A stretch of 64,000 bases of DNA from Opitutaceae bacterium. GTDB lineage: Bacteria > Verrucomicrobiota > Verrucomicrobiia > Opitutales > Opitutaceae. The DNA lies in NCBI GenBank assembly GCA_016711225.1, contig JADJTK010000013.1, positions 124,001 to 188,000 on the forward strand, given 5' to 3'. Under the pieces are notes generated by a model. The model was not told the origin of the DNA, ran no database searches, and worked only from the letters and a program-made list of their open reading frames with translations. This document shows, in pieces, positions 17,385-26,283 of the stretch (its first letter is position 1; each line of letters opens with the position of its first letter). Both the position numbers and the translations under genes were made by a program.

Positions 17385-20243
17385 TTAGGGAGACGCGAGG
17401 CGCACGCGGAGAAAGCGGCGCGTGACGCCGGCGGTGCCGAGAGCGACAGAATCTGGGGCGACGACCTCAGTGTCGGAATCCGGTGCGTAGGTCCGCACGG
17501 TGCTCCAGTTCACGAGGTCGGTGCTGCCTTCGACGATGTAGCTCAGGTCGCTCGCGGTGGCGCGGCGGTTGAAGGTTAACGTGAGGTAGGTCTGCCCGGC
17601 GTCGGTCGTGGTGCCGAGGGTCGTCGGAGCGGAGACGGGGCCGCGGGCGGCGAGGCCGAAGGCGTAGCGTTGGAAATTGGAGACGCCGGCGGCGTCGGGA
17701 TCGGCGTTTGGTCCGGAGACGCCGTCGTTGGAGACGTTGGGATCCGCGAAGGCCGTGGCGCGCCACGTGGCGTAGGTGGGGGGCGGGTTGCCGCCGAGGA
17801 TCTCGACGGTGACGACGCAGTACGGAGGCAGGGAGAGCAGCCAGTTGGCGTCGACAGTGGCGGTGCCGACCTGCACCGGGGTCGTGCGGGTGCCGGAGAG
17901 GCGGAAGATGCGGGCCGGGCCGGAGAGCGCGACGCCGGTGAAGGCGACGACTTGCGGCGCCGAGGAACGGTTGAGAGCCACGATCACATGGCGATTCGGG
18001 TGGGCGGAATCGCGGCTGAGGTAGGCGGCGACCTTCGAGGTGTCGCTCGAGGTGGTCGGGATCGAGATGTTGCCGAACTCGCCGAGGTTGCCATCAAAAT
18101 CGCGGTACATCTTGAATCCCGAGTAGATGAACGGACCGTCGCGCTCGGGCCAGAGGGTGGCGGCGAACACGCCGTGCTGGCCGAAGACTCCGAGGTTGTC
18201 GGCCTGGGCGATGGCGCCGGCGATGTGGTTGTAGCCGCCGCTGTTGTATTCGGTGACGGCCAGCTGCGTGCCCGGTCAGAGGGCGGCGATCTTTTCCTGG
18301 AGGCGGGACAGGATGCGGATCGGCTGGTTGCCGAGGGTGCCCACGATCCAGTTGTCGGGTTCGACGAAGGTGGGGTCCCAGAGGCTGCGCGGGTTCTGGA
18401 CGATGGCCTGGATCTGCGCGGGGCTCAGCTCGGCGGAATCGAGCCAATTGATACGAGTACCCGACCCCGGGTAGGTCTCAGGGTACCAATGGAAGTCGTA
18501 GACATCGAGCAGGCGCCGGCCGTAGGCGTCGGAGGCGGCCTTGAGCTCGGCGAGGTAGCGGTCGACGAACCAGTAGCTGGAGGAGAAGCCGGCGGAATCC
18601 TGCCAGTTGTAGAGGCCCATGAAGCCGTAGTTGACCGGTCCGAACGTCTTCGCGGCGGGTGCGAGGTCCTTGATGGCCCGGCTGAGGGCGATGGACTTCG
18701 AGATGAGGGTCGCGGGAGTGACCAACGTGCTGCCCTGAATCTCGGGATGGGTGTCGTGCCAGAGTTCGGGTTCGTTATCGAGACTGAGGAAGACGGGCGC
18801 GATGGGATCGGTGTAGATCGTGGTGGCGGTGCCGCCGGTGGTGCTGTTGGTGACGCGGCGGTCGAGGTTCCAGAGAAACTCGTCCATGTAGACGGAGGCG
18901 TCGGTCGTCGAGGGCGAGAGGGTGAAGGCGGAGGGCTTCTTGTAGAGGACCTGCTTGAGGCGGGTGGTGAAGCGCGCCGGATCGGTGAGGCTGACCGGAC
19001 CCGCCTTGTCGCCGGCGACGTAGCCCTGCATCTGCAGCGAGACGATGGTCGCGCGACCGGCGTTGCGGTTTTCCACCACGTTCGGACGGATTACCTCCGC
19101 CGGCAGGTTGCCGCCGCCGAGGTAGTCGTCGTTCTGATAGAGCCAATCCTTGCCGGCGTTGGAGGCGTTGGTCTCCCAGTTGTAGGCGGTGAGGCGGTTG
19201 CCGCCGGAGCGGGTGAGCGGGATGTTGCGCAGACCGACGTTGGTTGGGTCGGGATTGAGACCGTAGATCCACGGCGAGATCGGACGGGCGGCCGCCGGGT
19301 TGGCGGTTATGGTGATCGTGGCGGTGGTGGGCGGCGGGGGATCGACGATGAAGTAGGTGCCGGTGATCACGGCCTGCCCCGGCGTGGCGGCGGGGTCGTT
19401 GCGGTGGTGCATCGCGACGATGCGGTACTGCAACGTACTGCCGAGAGTGAGATTGTTGAGCACAGCGGTGTGGCGGGTGCCCCAGTCGGCGGTGCCGTCG
19501 TAGGTCTGGTTGTAGTTACTGTATCCGTACTCGACGCGGAAGTTGGTGCCTTCGTTCGTGGTGAACGGGAGCGTGAGTTGATCGTAGTCGAGGGTGAGCG
19601 TGCCGAGGGTCGCGGTGGGCGGGGTGGTGTCGTTGCTCCAGCCGATGCGGACGGCGGCAAGGCGGAAGTGTTGTCCGGCCGAGCCAGAGGAATCGCGCCA
19701 GCCGAGGCGTTTGAAGCCGGCGGCGGCCGGGTTCAGGGAGGCGAGGTTGAGAGAAACGTGGTGCCAGCGCCCGTAGCGCTGGGCGTTGGTCATGGCCGCC
19801 CATCCGGCGATGAAGTTGGGCAGCGCGATCGGGGTGCCTTCGGCGTCCCAGAGCGAGAACTCAAGGGCCGCTGTGTTTTGCGAGTCGGACTCGAGGTAGA
19901 TCTCGAACTCGATTTGGAGGCACTCGTTGAAGAAGTTGTTCCTCGGTGCGTGCCAGTCCTCCACCAAACTGAAAGCGCTCCAGCCATCGTTGATGCGCAC
20001 CTCGATCGCCTGGCCGGTGCGGCCGCGCGGATCGGCACTGAAGTTGTTCGTCGTGCCCCAACTGGCGTCGAGCCAGAGGCCCTGAAGCGAGTTGTTGTAG
20101 ATTGTTTCGTAGTGCTGTGGCGTTTGCGCGAGGGAGAGCAGGGAGACGCCGAGGAAGGTTGTGGCGGCGATGAGACGGCGGAAGCCGCGGGCGACCTTGG
20201 CGCCTGCACGACAGGCAGGGGGCAACACAGGGTGTGTGTTCAT
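17385..20243 (-). pseudogene. GH44-family glycosidase with in-frame UGA stop
   Basis: One reading frame of 953 codons is broken only by a TGA at 18276-18278 (codon 656). The start ATG 20243 opens on a signal peptide that ends near S-L-A-Q. The centre is a GH44 catalytic domain (endoglucanase/xyloglucanase type): S-G-G-N-R-L-T-A-Y-N-W-E, then L-D-N-E-P-E-L-W with the acid/base Glu491, and L-A-V-T-E-Y-N with the nucleophile Glu665. The UGA lies nine codons before the nucleophile, so a terminated product would be inactive. Past the stop the frame continues to the recurring C-terminal module (residues about 815-952). No selenocysteine context is evident: the codon sits in a loop where the family has no Sec or Cys. 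A nonsense mutation or a base-calling error is likely. Confidence 0.85.
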
Positions 20244-20530
20244 GGCAGGGCGACCCGTTGGTCGATTGAGTGATTGCCGCAAACGCGAATCCGTCCCGGC
20301 CCAGATCTTACCGCCGCTTCACCGTTCGTTGAGTCGTTTTTGACCGGATTGATGAATCAGATCGATGGCCGGTAGAAGTGCGGAGATCCCTTTGTTGCAA
20401 GGGAACCAGTAGAACGCGGGCAAGCTCCGGGGCTCTACGCGCCGCGGGGTCCGTGCCCCAGCGGCGCCTTGGGCGAACCGGCCATCCGCCGGCCTCCTCT
20501 CCGCGCTCGACAGGATGAGCTCGTATCGGA

Positions 20531-21040
20531 TCAGGGGAGCGGCCCGCCGTGGCGGAGGGGCTGGAAACGCACGCCGTTGACGAGCTTCAACGGGCCATCG
20601 AGGGAGAAGCCGAGCTTGGCGTAGAAGCGGATGGCGTTGGGGCTGGAATTGACCGTGACGGGTGCCTGCAACGCGCCGGCGGCGATGGCCGTCTCGATGA
20701 GCTCCGTGCCGCAGCGGTGCCCCTGCAGCTCCGAGGCGATGTAGAGCATGGCGATATGGTTGCGTGCGTGAATGTGGAGTACGCCGACCAATTGCGATCC
20801 GGCCACGGCCACCCAAGTAGTGTAGCGCGTCTTGTGGCGGAGCAGCAGCTGGCGGGGCTGGGCGTAGCGGTGGAACAGCAGCGCACAGTTCTCGTCCTGC
20901 TTGGGCGCGATGAAGCGATCGAAGACATCGCGGGCAAGCTGGCACGCCTCGTCGATCTCGTCGGTGCGGATCGGGCGGAATTGGATCGGCGACAGGTGCG
21001 GGACGCTGGGCGAGGAGGGCTGAGGGCTGGGCGTCGGCAT
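20531..21040 (-). CDS. GNAT-family N-acetyltransferase
   Basis: A cytoplasmic acyl-CoA-dependent acetyltransferase of about 169 residues. Visible GNAT features are the motif V-A-V-A-G-S-Q-L-V-G-V-L-H-I (beta 3-4), the acetyl-CoA pyrophosphate loop L-Q-G-H-R-C-G-T-E-L-I (Q/R-x-x-G-x-G/C form) and the C-terminal A-I-R-F-Y-A-K-L-G-F motif. ATG 21040 is preferred; the frame is also open to an ATG at 21079. The substrate is unknown. It stands alone between two non-coding gaps of just under 300 bases, downstream of the bat operon on the same strand. Confidence 0.85.
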   Translation of the reverse strand: MPTPSPQPSSPSVPHLSPIQFRPIRTDEIDEACQLARDVFDRFIAPKQDENCALLFHRYAQPRQLLLRHKTRYTTWVAVAGSQLVGVLHIHARNHIAMLYIASELQGHRCGTELIETAIAAGALQAPVTVNSSPNAIRFYAKLGFSLDGPLKLVNGVRFQPLRHGGPLP

Positions 21041-21325
21041 GGGGCGAGGATAAGTGGGTTCATTCGCCACGGACAGCACGGAGAGCCCCGTGGGCGAAAT
21101 TTCGGAAATTGTTCACCGGCGCGAAGGAGGCGAGCGCAAAGGGCGTCGTCTGCGGCGCCTTTACTGCAGGACGCAAGCCCAGCGGCGTGGGAGGGGCGGC
21201 GCTGGGGCGCATCCGGCCCTGCGGCCAGACTTTAGGCGAGCAGGAGAACGAGAACGATTCCGAGAACGAGGACGACGATGGAGCAGGCAGGGAAAGAGCA
21301 GGAGGATGCGCACTCCGCACCCTCG

Positions 21326-24175
21326 CTACTTCTTCGGATAGAGCGGCTGGAGATGCTCGCGGCGGATCCAACCGGTTTGACCATTGGGGAAACTGAGCTG
21401 CTCCCAGCCGAAGAAGGGCTTGATGGCCAGAGCGATGGTCCCGGCGGCGAGCGGCTCGGTCTTCTGCTCGCCGGCCTCGGTGGGAATGCTGCGCAGTTCT
21501 GTGGCCTGCCAGACCAGCACCGCGTTGGGTTGGGCGAGCGGCCCGTAGAAGTGCAGTGCCACAAAACCGGTGACCAGGGCGGCCACACCGCCGAAGGTCA
21601 GGACGGCGGCAGCCCAGGGCAATCGGCGCCGGTGTGGGTAGTGGCGGGCGATTAGTACGCAGCTGAAGGCCAGCCCGAGGAGGGCACTACCGGTGAGGAC
21701 AATCTTCTGCCATTCCGCCGGCGAGGCGGCGCGGGCGACTCGGGCCAAACCTGTGCCGACGGACAGTTGCGCGAATTCGGGCTGGGTGAACTCGGCCTTT
21801 TCGAGGCCGAGCGCGAGGTGCCAGCGTACGGACGGATCACGTGGTGCGGCGAGGAAGGCGGTGCTCCAATGGGCGGTGGCCTCGGACCAGCGGCCCTGCT
21901 GGGCGATGGCGAGCGCGAGGTTGTGCCGGAGCATCCAGTCGTCGGGCGAGACGGCGACGCTCGCGCGCCAGGCTTGCTCGGCCAGGGCGAATTCGCCGTT
22001 CCGGTACGAGCCCTCGGCTGGACCAGCCGCCTCGGCCCGTGGTGCGGCGACCAGCAGGGCGCCGAGCAGCAGCGGCCAGAGGTTGGAGGGGCGCAGCGGG
22101 GCGAAGAAGCGGCGGCGCCGCAGGCGGGCTTTGCTCTGGGCCATGAGAGCGCGTGTGGCCCAGTCGGGGGGCAATGGCACCTGGCGTCCGTAGATTGCGG
22201 CTTCGGCTTCGGTCCAGAGACGGGCCCAGGTGGCCACGGTGTCGGCGGTGGCGCCCACGATTTCGGATTGCACAGCGGCGTTGAAAGCCCCGAGGGCGGG
22301 TGCGGCGTGGCCGGTGCCCCAAGCGAGGGCGGCGGTGCGCTGCCATTCCCGCAGGGGTGCGGCTTGATCGGCGGGGGATTGGGCGCGCTGTACGGCGGCG
22401 AGGGCGCCGGGCAGCGCGGCGAGGGCTTCCCTTTGTGCACGACGTGCATCGGTGAGCCGGGAGCGACGGTAGCCGAGCCCGAGCCAGAGCAGGAGCAGCA
22501 CGGGCAGCGGCGCCAACAGGGCTGCCGGGGCGATCCCGGCCGAAGGACGGCCGCCTCTGGCCGAGCCGGTCAGCGGCTCCATCGGCAGGTGCCCGGGCAG
22601 CGTGGGTGCCGGAGATTTGACGACAGGGTTCGCGGCGGTGGTGGCGTTCGTATCCGGGGTGAACTGGAACACCGGCGCGGTGCCGTTGGGGGTCGTGATC
22701 GAGGCGGCGGAAGCGGCCGCCGGGGTGACGATCACCTTCACCGCTTCGGTCCGTACGGTTTTGTAGGTGCCGCTCTTCGGGTCGAAGGAGGAAAAGCTCA
22801 CCGGGCCGAGGGTGTAGGTGCCGGGCTTGGTCGGCATGAGCACGACATCCTCGGTGAGCGTGGCCTCGAAGAGGGTGCCGTCCTTGACTTTCTTCTGCAC
22901 GTCGGGACGGAAGGCGCGGAAATCGCGGGAGACCTCGCGGGGCGGGAGCGTGAGGCCCTCCGGCCAGTTGCCCATGCCCGCGAGCGTGAGTGTCCAGGTG
23001 ATGGGTTCACCGACGGCCACCGTGGTGGGCACCACTTTCGAAGTGAAGGTAAACTGGCCGACGGCCTGGAGAAAGTCGGCGGGCACCGGTGTGGGCAACG
23101 GTTTCACCTGCACTGTGGGCACGCTGCTGGTGATGAGGAATTGCTCGGTGTTGGGCCGGCCGCCGAAAAAGTCGAAGGCCGAACCCCCGCTGGAGAGGTC
23201 GATCGTTTGGCGGGCAACCGGGAGGGCGAGCGTTCCCGCCTCCTTGAGATAGGCGCGCGTCTGGGTCGCGACCCCCACCCGCGTCTCGCCGCCGACGGTG
23301 GCGTTGATCATTTCGAACTTCGCCCAAGGTTCGACGACCAGGGGGGCCGGCGGCGTCCAATCGAGAATACCGACGTTGGTCGGATTGTAGCGGCGCGAGA
23401 CGAGCAACTGGTATTGCAGGTCGAAGACCTGTCCCGCCCACACGGTGGAGGGATTGGCGGCGAGTTGGGCGGCGGCCACGCGCTCGATGGGCACGTTGGT
23501 GCGGCCGACGGTGGCGTCGCCGATCTCATAGGTCGCGGCGGCCACCCGCAGCTTGCCCTTGTCGGTATCCACTTCGAACTCCGGGATGACTACGCTGCCG
23601 CTGCCGGTGGGGGCCACCGGGTAGACCAGCGAGACGCGCTGCGACATCTTGAAGTTGACGATGGAGGTCTCGGAGCGTTGCGAGGGCCGGCCGAACTGCA
23701 GCCCGGCGATGGCGGGCAGGGCGGGAGCGCCGGAGGGGGAGCAGTCCTCGAAGATGAGGCCGAGCTCGGAGGTCTGCCCCCGGCCGAGACTGCCGGCCGG
23801 CGGATCCCAGGAGACGCGCTGGGCGAGCGCGGCGGCGCTCAGGAACGCTACGGCGAACAGCGCGAGGACAAATCGGGCGGCCCGGCCGTGGGTCGTCCCT
23901 TCAGGGCGAAAGGCGGGTGTGATTCGGGCGACGGATGCGAGCACCGAGCCGAGCAACCCGATTGGGGACAACCGGGTCCACCCCTGCGTGGCGTGCAACG
24001 CGGATGTTTGCGGGTGGACCGCGTTGACCTCAACGCGGTCGAAGGAGCGAGCCGGCAGGCCGGGTGCATCCCAAGGACGGGTGCCCTGGATCGAGGCGGC
24101 CGGTGCGTGCTGAAACCGCGCAGCACGTGCAAGCGCAGGGTAGAGGGAGAGGAGGAGGCGCGGGAAATGCGTCAT
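21326..24175 (-). CDS. batD: BatD-BatE fusion: oxygen-tolerance protein with TPR and SH3-like end
   Basis: The last gene of the bat operon, 949 residues. After a signal peptide (about residues 98-118, cleavage near A-L-A-Q) comes a BatD-type beta-rich region (about 120-560, with V-S-W-D-P-P and T-V-A-V-G-E-P-I-T-W) and a membrane segment (about 595-615). The rest is what BatE supplies elsewhere: a TPR-like region (W-M-L-R-H-N-L-A-L-A-I-A-Q-Q-G-R-W), two more membrane segments and an SH3-like tail ending G-Q-T-G-W-I-R-R-E-H. The ATG at 24175 lies 10 bases past the previous stop, but the first roughly 95 residues are encoded partly by a REP-like pair and are probably not native. No ATG lies nearer the signal peptide, so the true start is unresolved. 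The proposed role is at the cytoplasmic membrane in stress or oxygen tolerance. Confidence 0.83.
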   Translation of the reverse strand: MTHFPRLLLSLYPALARAARFQHAPAASIQGTRPWDAPGLPARSFDRVEVNAVHPQTSALHATQGWTRLSPIGLLGSVLASVARITPAFRPEGTTHGRAARFVLALFAVAFLSAAALAQRVSWDPPAGSLGRGQTSELGLIFEDCSPSGAPALPAIAGLQFGRPSQRSETSIVNFKMSQRVSLVYPVAPTGSGSVVIPEFEVDTDKGKLRVAAATYEIGDATVGRTNVPIERVAAAQLAANPSTVWAGQVFDLQYQLLVSRRYNPTNVGILDWTPPAPLVVEPWAKFEMINATVGGETRVGVATQTRAYLKEAGTLALPVARQTIDLSSGGSAFDFFGGRPNTEQFLITSSVPTVQVKPLPTPVPADFLQAVGQFTFTSKVVPTTVAVGEPITWTLTLAGMGNWPEGLTLPPREVSRDFRAFRPDVQKKVKDGTLFEATLTEDVVLMPTKPGTYTLGPVSFSSFDPKSGTYKTVRTEAVKVIVTPAAASAASITTPNGTAPVFQFTPDTNATTAANPVVKSPAPTLPGHLPMEPLTGSARGGRPSAGIAPAALLAPLPVLLLLWLGLGYRRSRLTDARRAQREALAALPGALAAVQRAQSPADQAAPLREWQRTAALAWGTGHAAPALGAFNAAVQSEIVGATADTVATWARLWTEAEAAIYGRQVPLPPDWATRALMAQSKARLRRRRFFAPLRPSNLWPLLLGALLVAAPRAEAAGPAEGSYRNGEFALAEQAWRASVAVSPDDWMLRHNLALAIAQQGRWSEATAHWSTAFLAAPRDPSVRWHLALGLEKAEFTQPEFAQLSVGTGLARVARAASPAEWQKIVLTGSALLGLAFSCVLIARHYPHRRRLPWAAAVLTFGGVAALVTGFVALHFYGPLAQPNAVLVWQATELRSIPTEAGEQKTEPLAAGTIALAIKPFFGWEQLSFPNGQTGWIRREHLQPLYPKK
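23950..24045. repeat. Inverted pair of REP-like palindromes, family B
   Basis: Each half starts with gggtggac and continues into a palindrome. On the plus strand, gaccgcgttga / tcaacgcggtc (24017-24040) is a perfect 11-bp stem; on the minus strand, an imperfect ccggttg / caatcgg stem lies at about 23955-23982. The heads face each other. A related single copy lies at 36890-36922. The pair sits in the N-terminal coding extension of batD. Confidence 0.6.
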
Positions 24176-24185
24176 CGGGAAATGG

Positions 24186-25139
24186 TCACCAATCTTTCTT
24201 GGGCTGGCCGGCGGGTGCCGGTTCGTCGTTGTGCAGCATTTGGAAGAGCTCGGCGGGCGAATCCTTGTCGCGCACTTGGTCGAGTTTTTGCAGCGGCACG
24301 GCGAGCTCGGGGTGTTCCTTGCGTTCGTCGTCCTTGGGCTTCTCGCCGCCGACGGACTGGGTGTCCTTCGGGGGCTCGGGTTTGTCGGACTGCTGCGCCT
24401 GCTGCTGCTTCTCCTGCTCTTTCTTCTCCTGCTCCTGTTTTTGCTGTTCGGACTGCTGCTCGTCTTTCTTCTGCTCCTGGTCTTTGTCCTGGGATTTCGG
24501 ATCCTGTTTCTGTTGCTCGTCCTGCTGCTTCTGCTCTTCCTTCTGTTGCTCCTCCTTCTTTTCGTCCTGCTTTTTCTCGTCGTCCTTCTTGTCCTCTTGT
24601 TTGTCCTGCGGCGGCGGTGGCTGGAGCAGCTCCTGCAGCTGGGAACGCAGCGCAGGCCAGTCGGCGGCCTTGGTGTCGAGGGATTCGCCCTGGTTTACGG
24701 CGGCCAGGCCGTCGTTCAGGATACCGGGCTTGGCCGGCTGGCCGGACTGCTGTGCGGCTTGGCCGTGGGTGATGGTTTCTTGGGCGAGCTTGGCGCAGTC
24801 GGCGGCGGAAAGGGAGGGCTGGGCGGCGAGCGAGGCGACGATCTTGGGCAGTTCGCTCGGGGGCGGCTGGTCGGCGCCGGGCGGTAGCTGGATCTGGGGG
24901 GCGGAGGAAGGCGGGGGCGGGGTGAGCGTGGCCGCGCCGAGGGAAAGCGGTGTGAGTGTGGCGACGAAGGCGGCCATCCCGGTTACGATCGTCCGGAGTC
25001 CGTAGGGTGGGGCGGGCTTTATGCCCGCCATTTGTGCCAGAGTCCGACTGGCGGGCGTAAAGCCCGCCCCACCGGGCAGAGTCGACCGTGCAGGCGTGTT
25101 GGGGTGTTTGGACATTGGGGCTGGTGATTTCGCGGTCAT
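24186..25139 (-). CDS. batC: BatC-like protein with Lys/Glu/Gln-rich tail
   Basis: A 317-residue protein between the VWA genes and batD, in the place of BatC. A membrane or signal segment (T-I-V-T-G-M-A-A-F-V-A-T-L, about residues 50-70) is followed by a Pro-rich linker and a helical domain with A-K-L-A-Q-E-T-I-T-H-G-Q-A-A-Q and S-L-D-T-K-A-A-D-W. From about 175 to 290 the sequence is almost only K, E, Q and D, a low-complexity charged tail also known from Bacteroides BatC. The ATG at 25139 overlaps the batB stop by four bases (ATGA). The first 50 residues include a REP pair translated in frame, so M37 or M55 (24977) may be the real start. Role: inferred part of the Bat membrane complex. Confidence 0.78.
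   Translation of the reverse strand: MTAKSPAPMSKHPNTPARSTLPGGAGFTPASRTLAQMAGIKPAPPYGLRTIVTGMAAFVATLTPLSLGAATLTPPPPSSAPQIQLPPGADQPPPSELPKIVASLAAQPSLSAADCAKLAQETITHGQAAQQSGQPAKPGILNDGLAAVNQGESLDTKAADWPALRSQLQELLQPPPPQDKQEDKKDDEKKQDEKKEEQQKEEQKQQDEQQKQDPKSQDKDQEQKKDEQQSEQQKQEQEKKEQEKQQQAQQSDKPEPPKDTQSVGGEKPKDDERKEHPELAVPLQKLDQVRDKDSPAELFQMLHNDEPAPAGQPKKDW
25006..25073. repeat. Inverted pair of REP-like palindromes, family A, copy 1
   Basis: Two 25-bp arms in inverted orientation (ggtggggcgggcttta... at 25006-25030 and the reverse complement form at 25049-25073), separated by 18 bases. Each arm is itself a gcgggctttatgcccgc-type palindrome. The second copy at 36758-36825 has the same arm length and the same 18-base spacer length, with a different spacer sequence. 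This copy lies within the 5' end of the batC frame. Confidence 0.8.
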
Positions 25140-26209
25140 CTCAGCGCCTCCGCTTCGCGGTAGCGGCGCAGATCTCGCGCCTTCGGACTCACGGGGAATT
25201 CATGCCAGTAGCTCCAGAGCAGGAGCAGCAGGGCCGGGGCGAGGAACCACTGGAAACGTTCGCCCAGCCGCACGGTCTTGCGCTCGGCCATCGCGCCCTG
25301 TTTGCCCCGTTCAACGGTCTGTTGCAGCAGGGCCGGAAGGTCGACCCAGCCGGAGGCCTCGGCGTAGGCCCCGCCGGTGGCGGAGGCGAGTTGCTTGAGG
25401 GTGGTAGGGCTGAGCTTCGACATGACCACGGCACCGCGCTCGCCCTTGATCAGACCGCCGCCCTTAGCGGGGACCACCGAGCCGGCCTCGGTGCCCACGC
25501 CCAGCGCCACGACTCGAATACCGCGCTGCTTGAGCGTATCGAGCTGGCTGCGCCACTCGTCGGTGAGCGCCTCGCCGTCGCTGAGGATGATGAGATAGCG
25601 GTCGGCGCCGGCCTCGTTGGAGAAAGCCTCGAGGGCGGCCTTGAGCAGGCGGCCGTAGTCGGTGCCTCCCTCGGGCAGGTAGTCGGGGTTGAGGGCGGGC
25701 AGAAACTCGCGTAGCACCTCGTAGTCGGGGCTGAGCGGACACTGGAGAAAGGCGGTGCCGGAGAACACCAGCAGGCCGACGCGTTCCCCCTTGAGCTTGT
25801 CGAGCAGGGTTTCGACCAGCAGCCGGGCGCGGTCCAAGCGGGCGGGCTTGACGTCGGTGGCGAGCATGCTGCGCGAGAGGTCGAGGGCCAGGAGCACCTC
25901 GCGCGACTGGTCGAAGACGCGCTCCTCGATCTTGCCCCATTGCGGGCGGGCCAGGGCGGTGACCAGCACGGCGAGGCCGAGCCAGAGGCGCCAACGCACG
26001 GGATGCTGGGCACCGTTGTGACTGGGCGCGAGGCCGCGCGGGCCGGCCCACAGGCGGCGGATACCCGGCCAGGCTGCGGACTCGGCGGCGGCGCGGCGGC
26101 GGCCGTCGGCGGCGGCGAGCGCCGCCGGCACTAGGAGCAGCCAGAGGAAGTAGGGCAGGGCGAAAGTCACGACGGGAAGGGGTGCCAAGTGACAAGGGCC
26201 AAATGACAA
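25136..26209 (-). CDS. batB: BatB-type VWA-domain membrane protein
   Basis: A membrane-anchored von Willebrand A protein. An N-terminal membrane segment (Y-F-L-W-L-L-L-V-P-A-A-L), a second one near W-L-G-L-A-V-L-V-T-A-L, a VWA domain with the MIDAS motif L-A-L-D-L-S-R-S-M (D-x-S-x-S) and a conserved I-L-S-D-G-E, and a C-terminal membrane segment (F-L-A-P-A-L-L-L-L-L-W) give the usual Bat topology with the VWA domain outside. The frame is open to an ATG at 26209, but its first residues come from a gtgccaagtgacaagg microrepeat. The GTG at 26170 (V-T-F-A-L-P-Y-F-L-W) gives the family-like start and is preferred. The stop overlaps batC. Confidence 0.85.
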   Translation of the reverse strand: MSFGPCHLAPLPVVTFALPYFLWLLLVPAALAAADGRRRAAAESAAWPGIRRLWAGPRGLAPSHNGAQHPVRWRLWLGLAVLVTALARPQWGKIEERVFDQSREVLLALDLSRSMLATDVKPARLDRARLLVETLLDKLKGERVGLLVFSGTAFLQCPLSPDYEVLREFLPALNPDYLPEGGTDYGRLLKAALEAFSNEAGADRYLIILSDGEALTDEWRSQLDTLKQRGIRVVALGVGTEAGSVVPAKGGGLIKGERGAVVMSKLSPTTLKQLASATGGAYAEASGWVDLPALLQQTVERGKQGAMAERKTVRLGERFQWFLAPALLLLLWSYWHEFPVSPKARDLRRYREAEALR

Positions 26210-26283
26210 GGAAGACGGTCGCCGGTGTAAGCGCCGTTGCTGAGAAGAGCAGGAGAGGTGTGGGTCGATTGCATGTCGTGTCC

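Noticed and set aside
18276..18278. Selenocysteine at the UGA of the GH44 gene
   Set aside because: The family has no Cys or Sec at this place, the site is a surface loop, and no Sec machinery or typical insertion hairpin was recognised nearby.
24330..24610. The K/E/Q codon run of batC as another microrepeat array
   Set aside because: A charged low-complexity tail is a known property of BatC proteins, and the DNA lacks a fixed 7-9 base period, so it is probably selected at the protein level.
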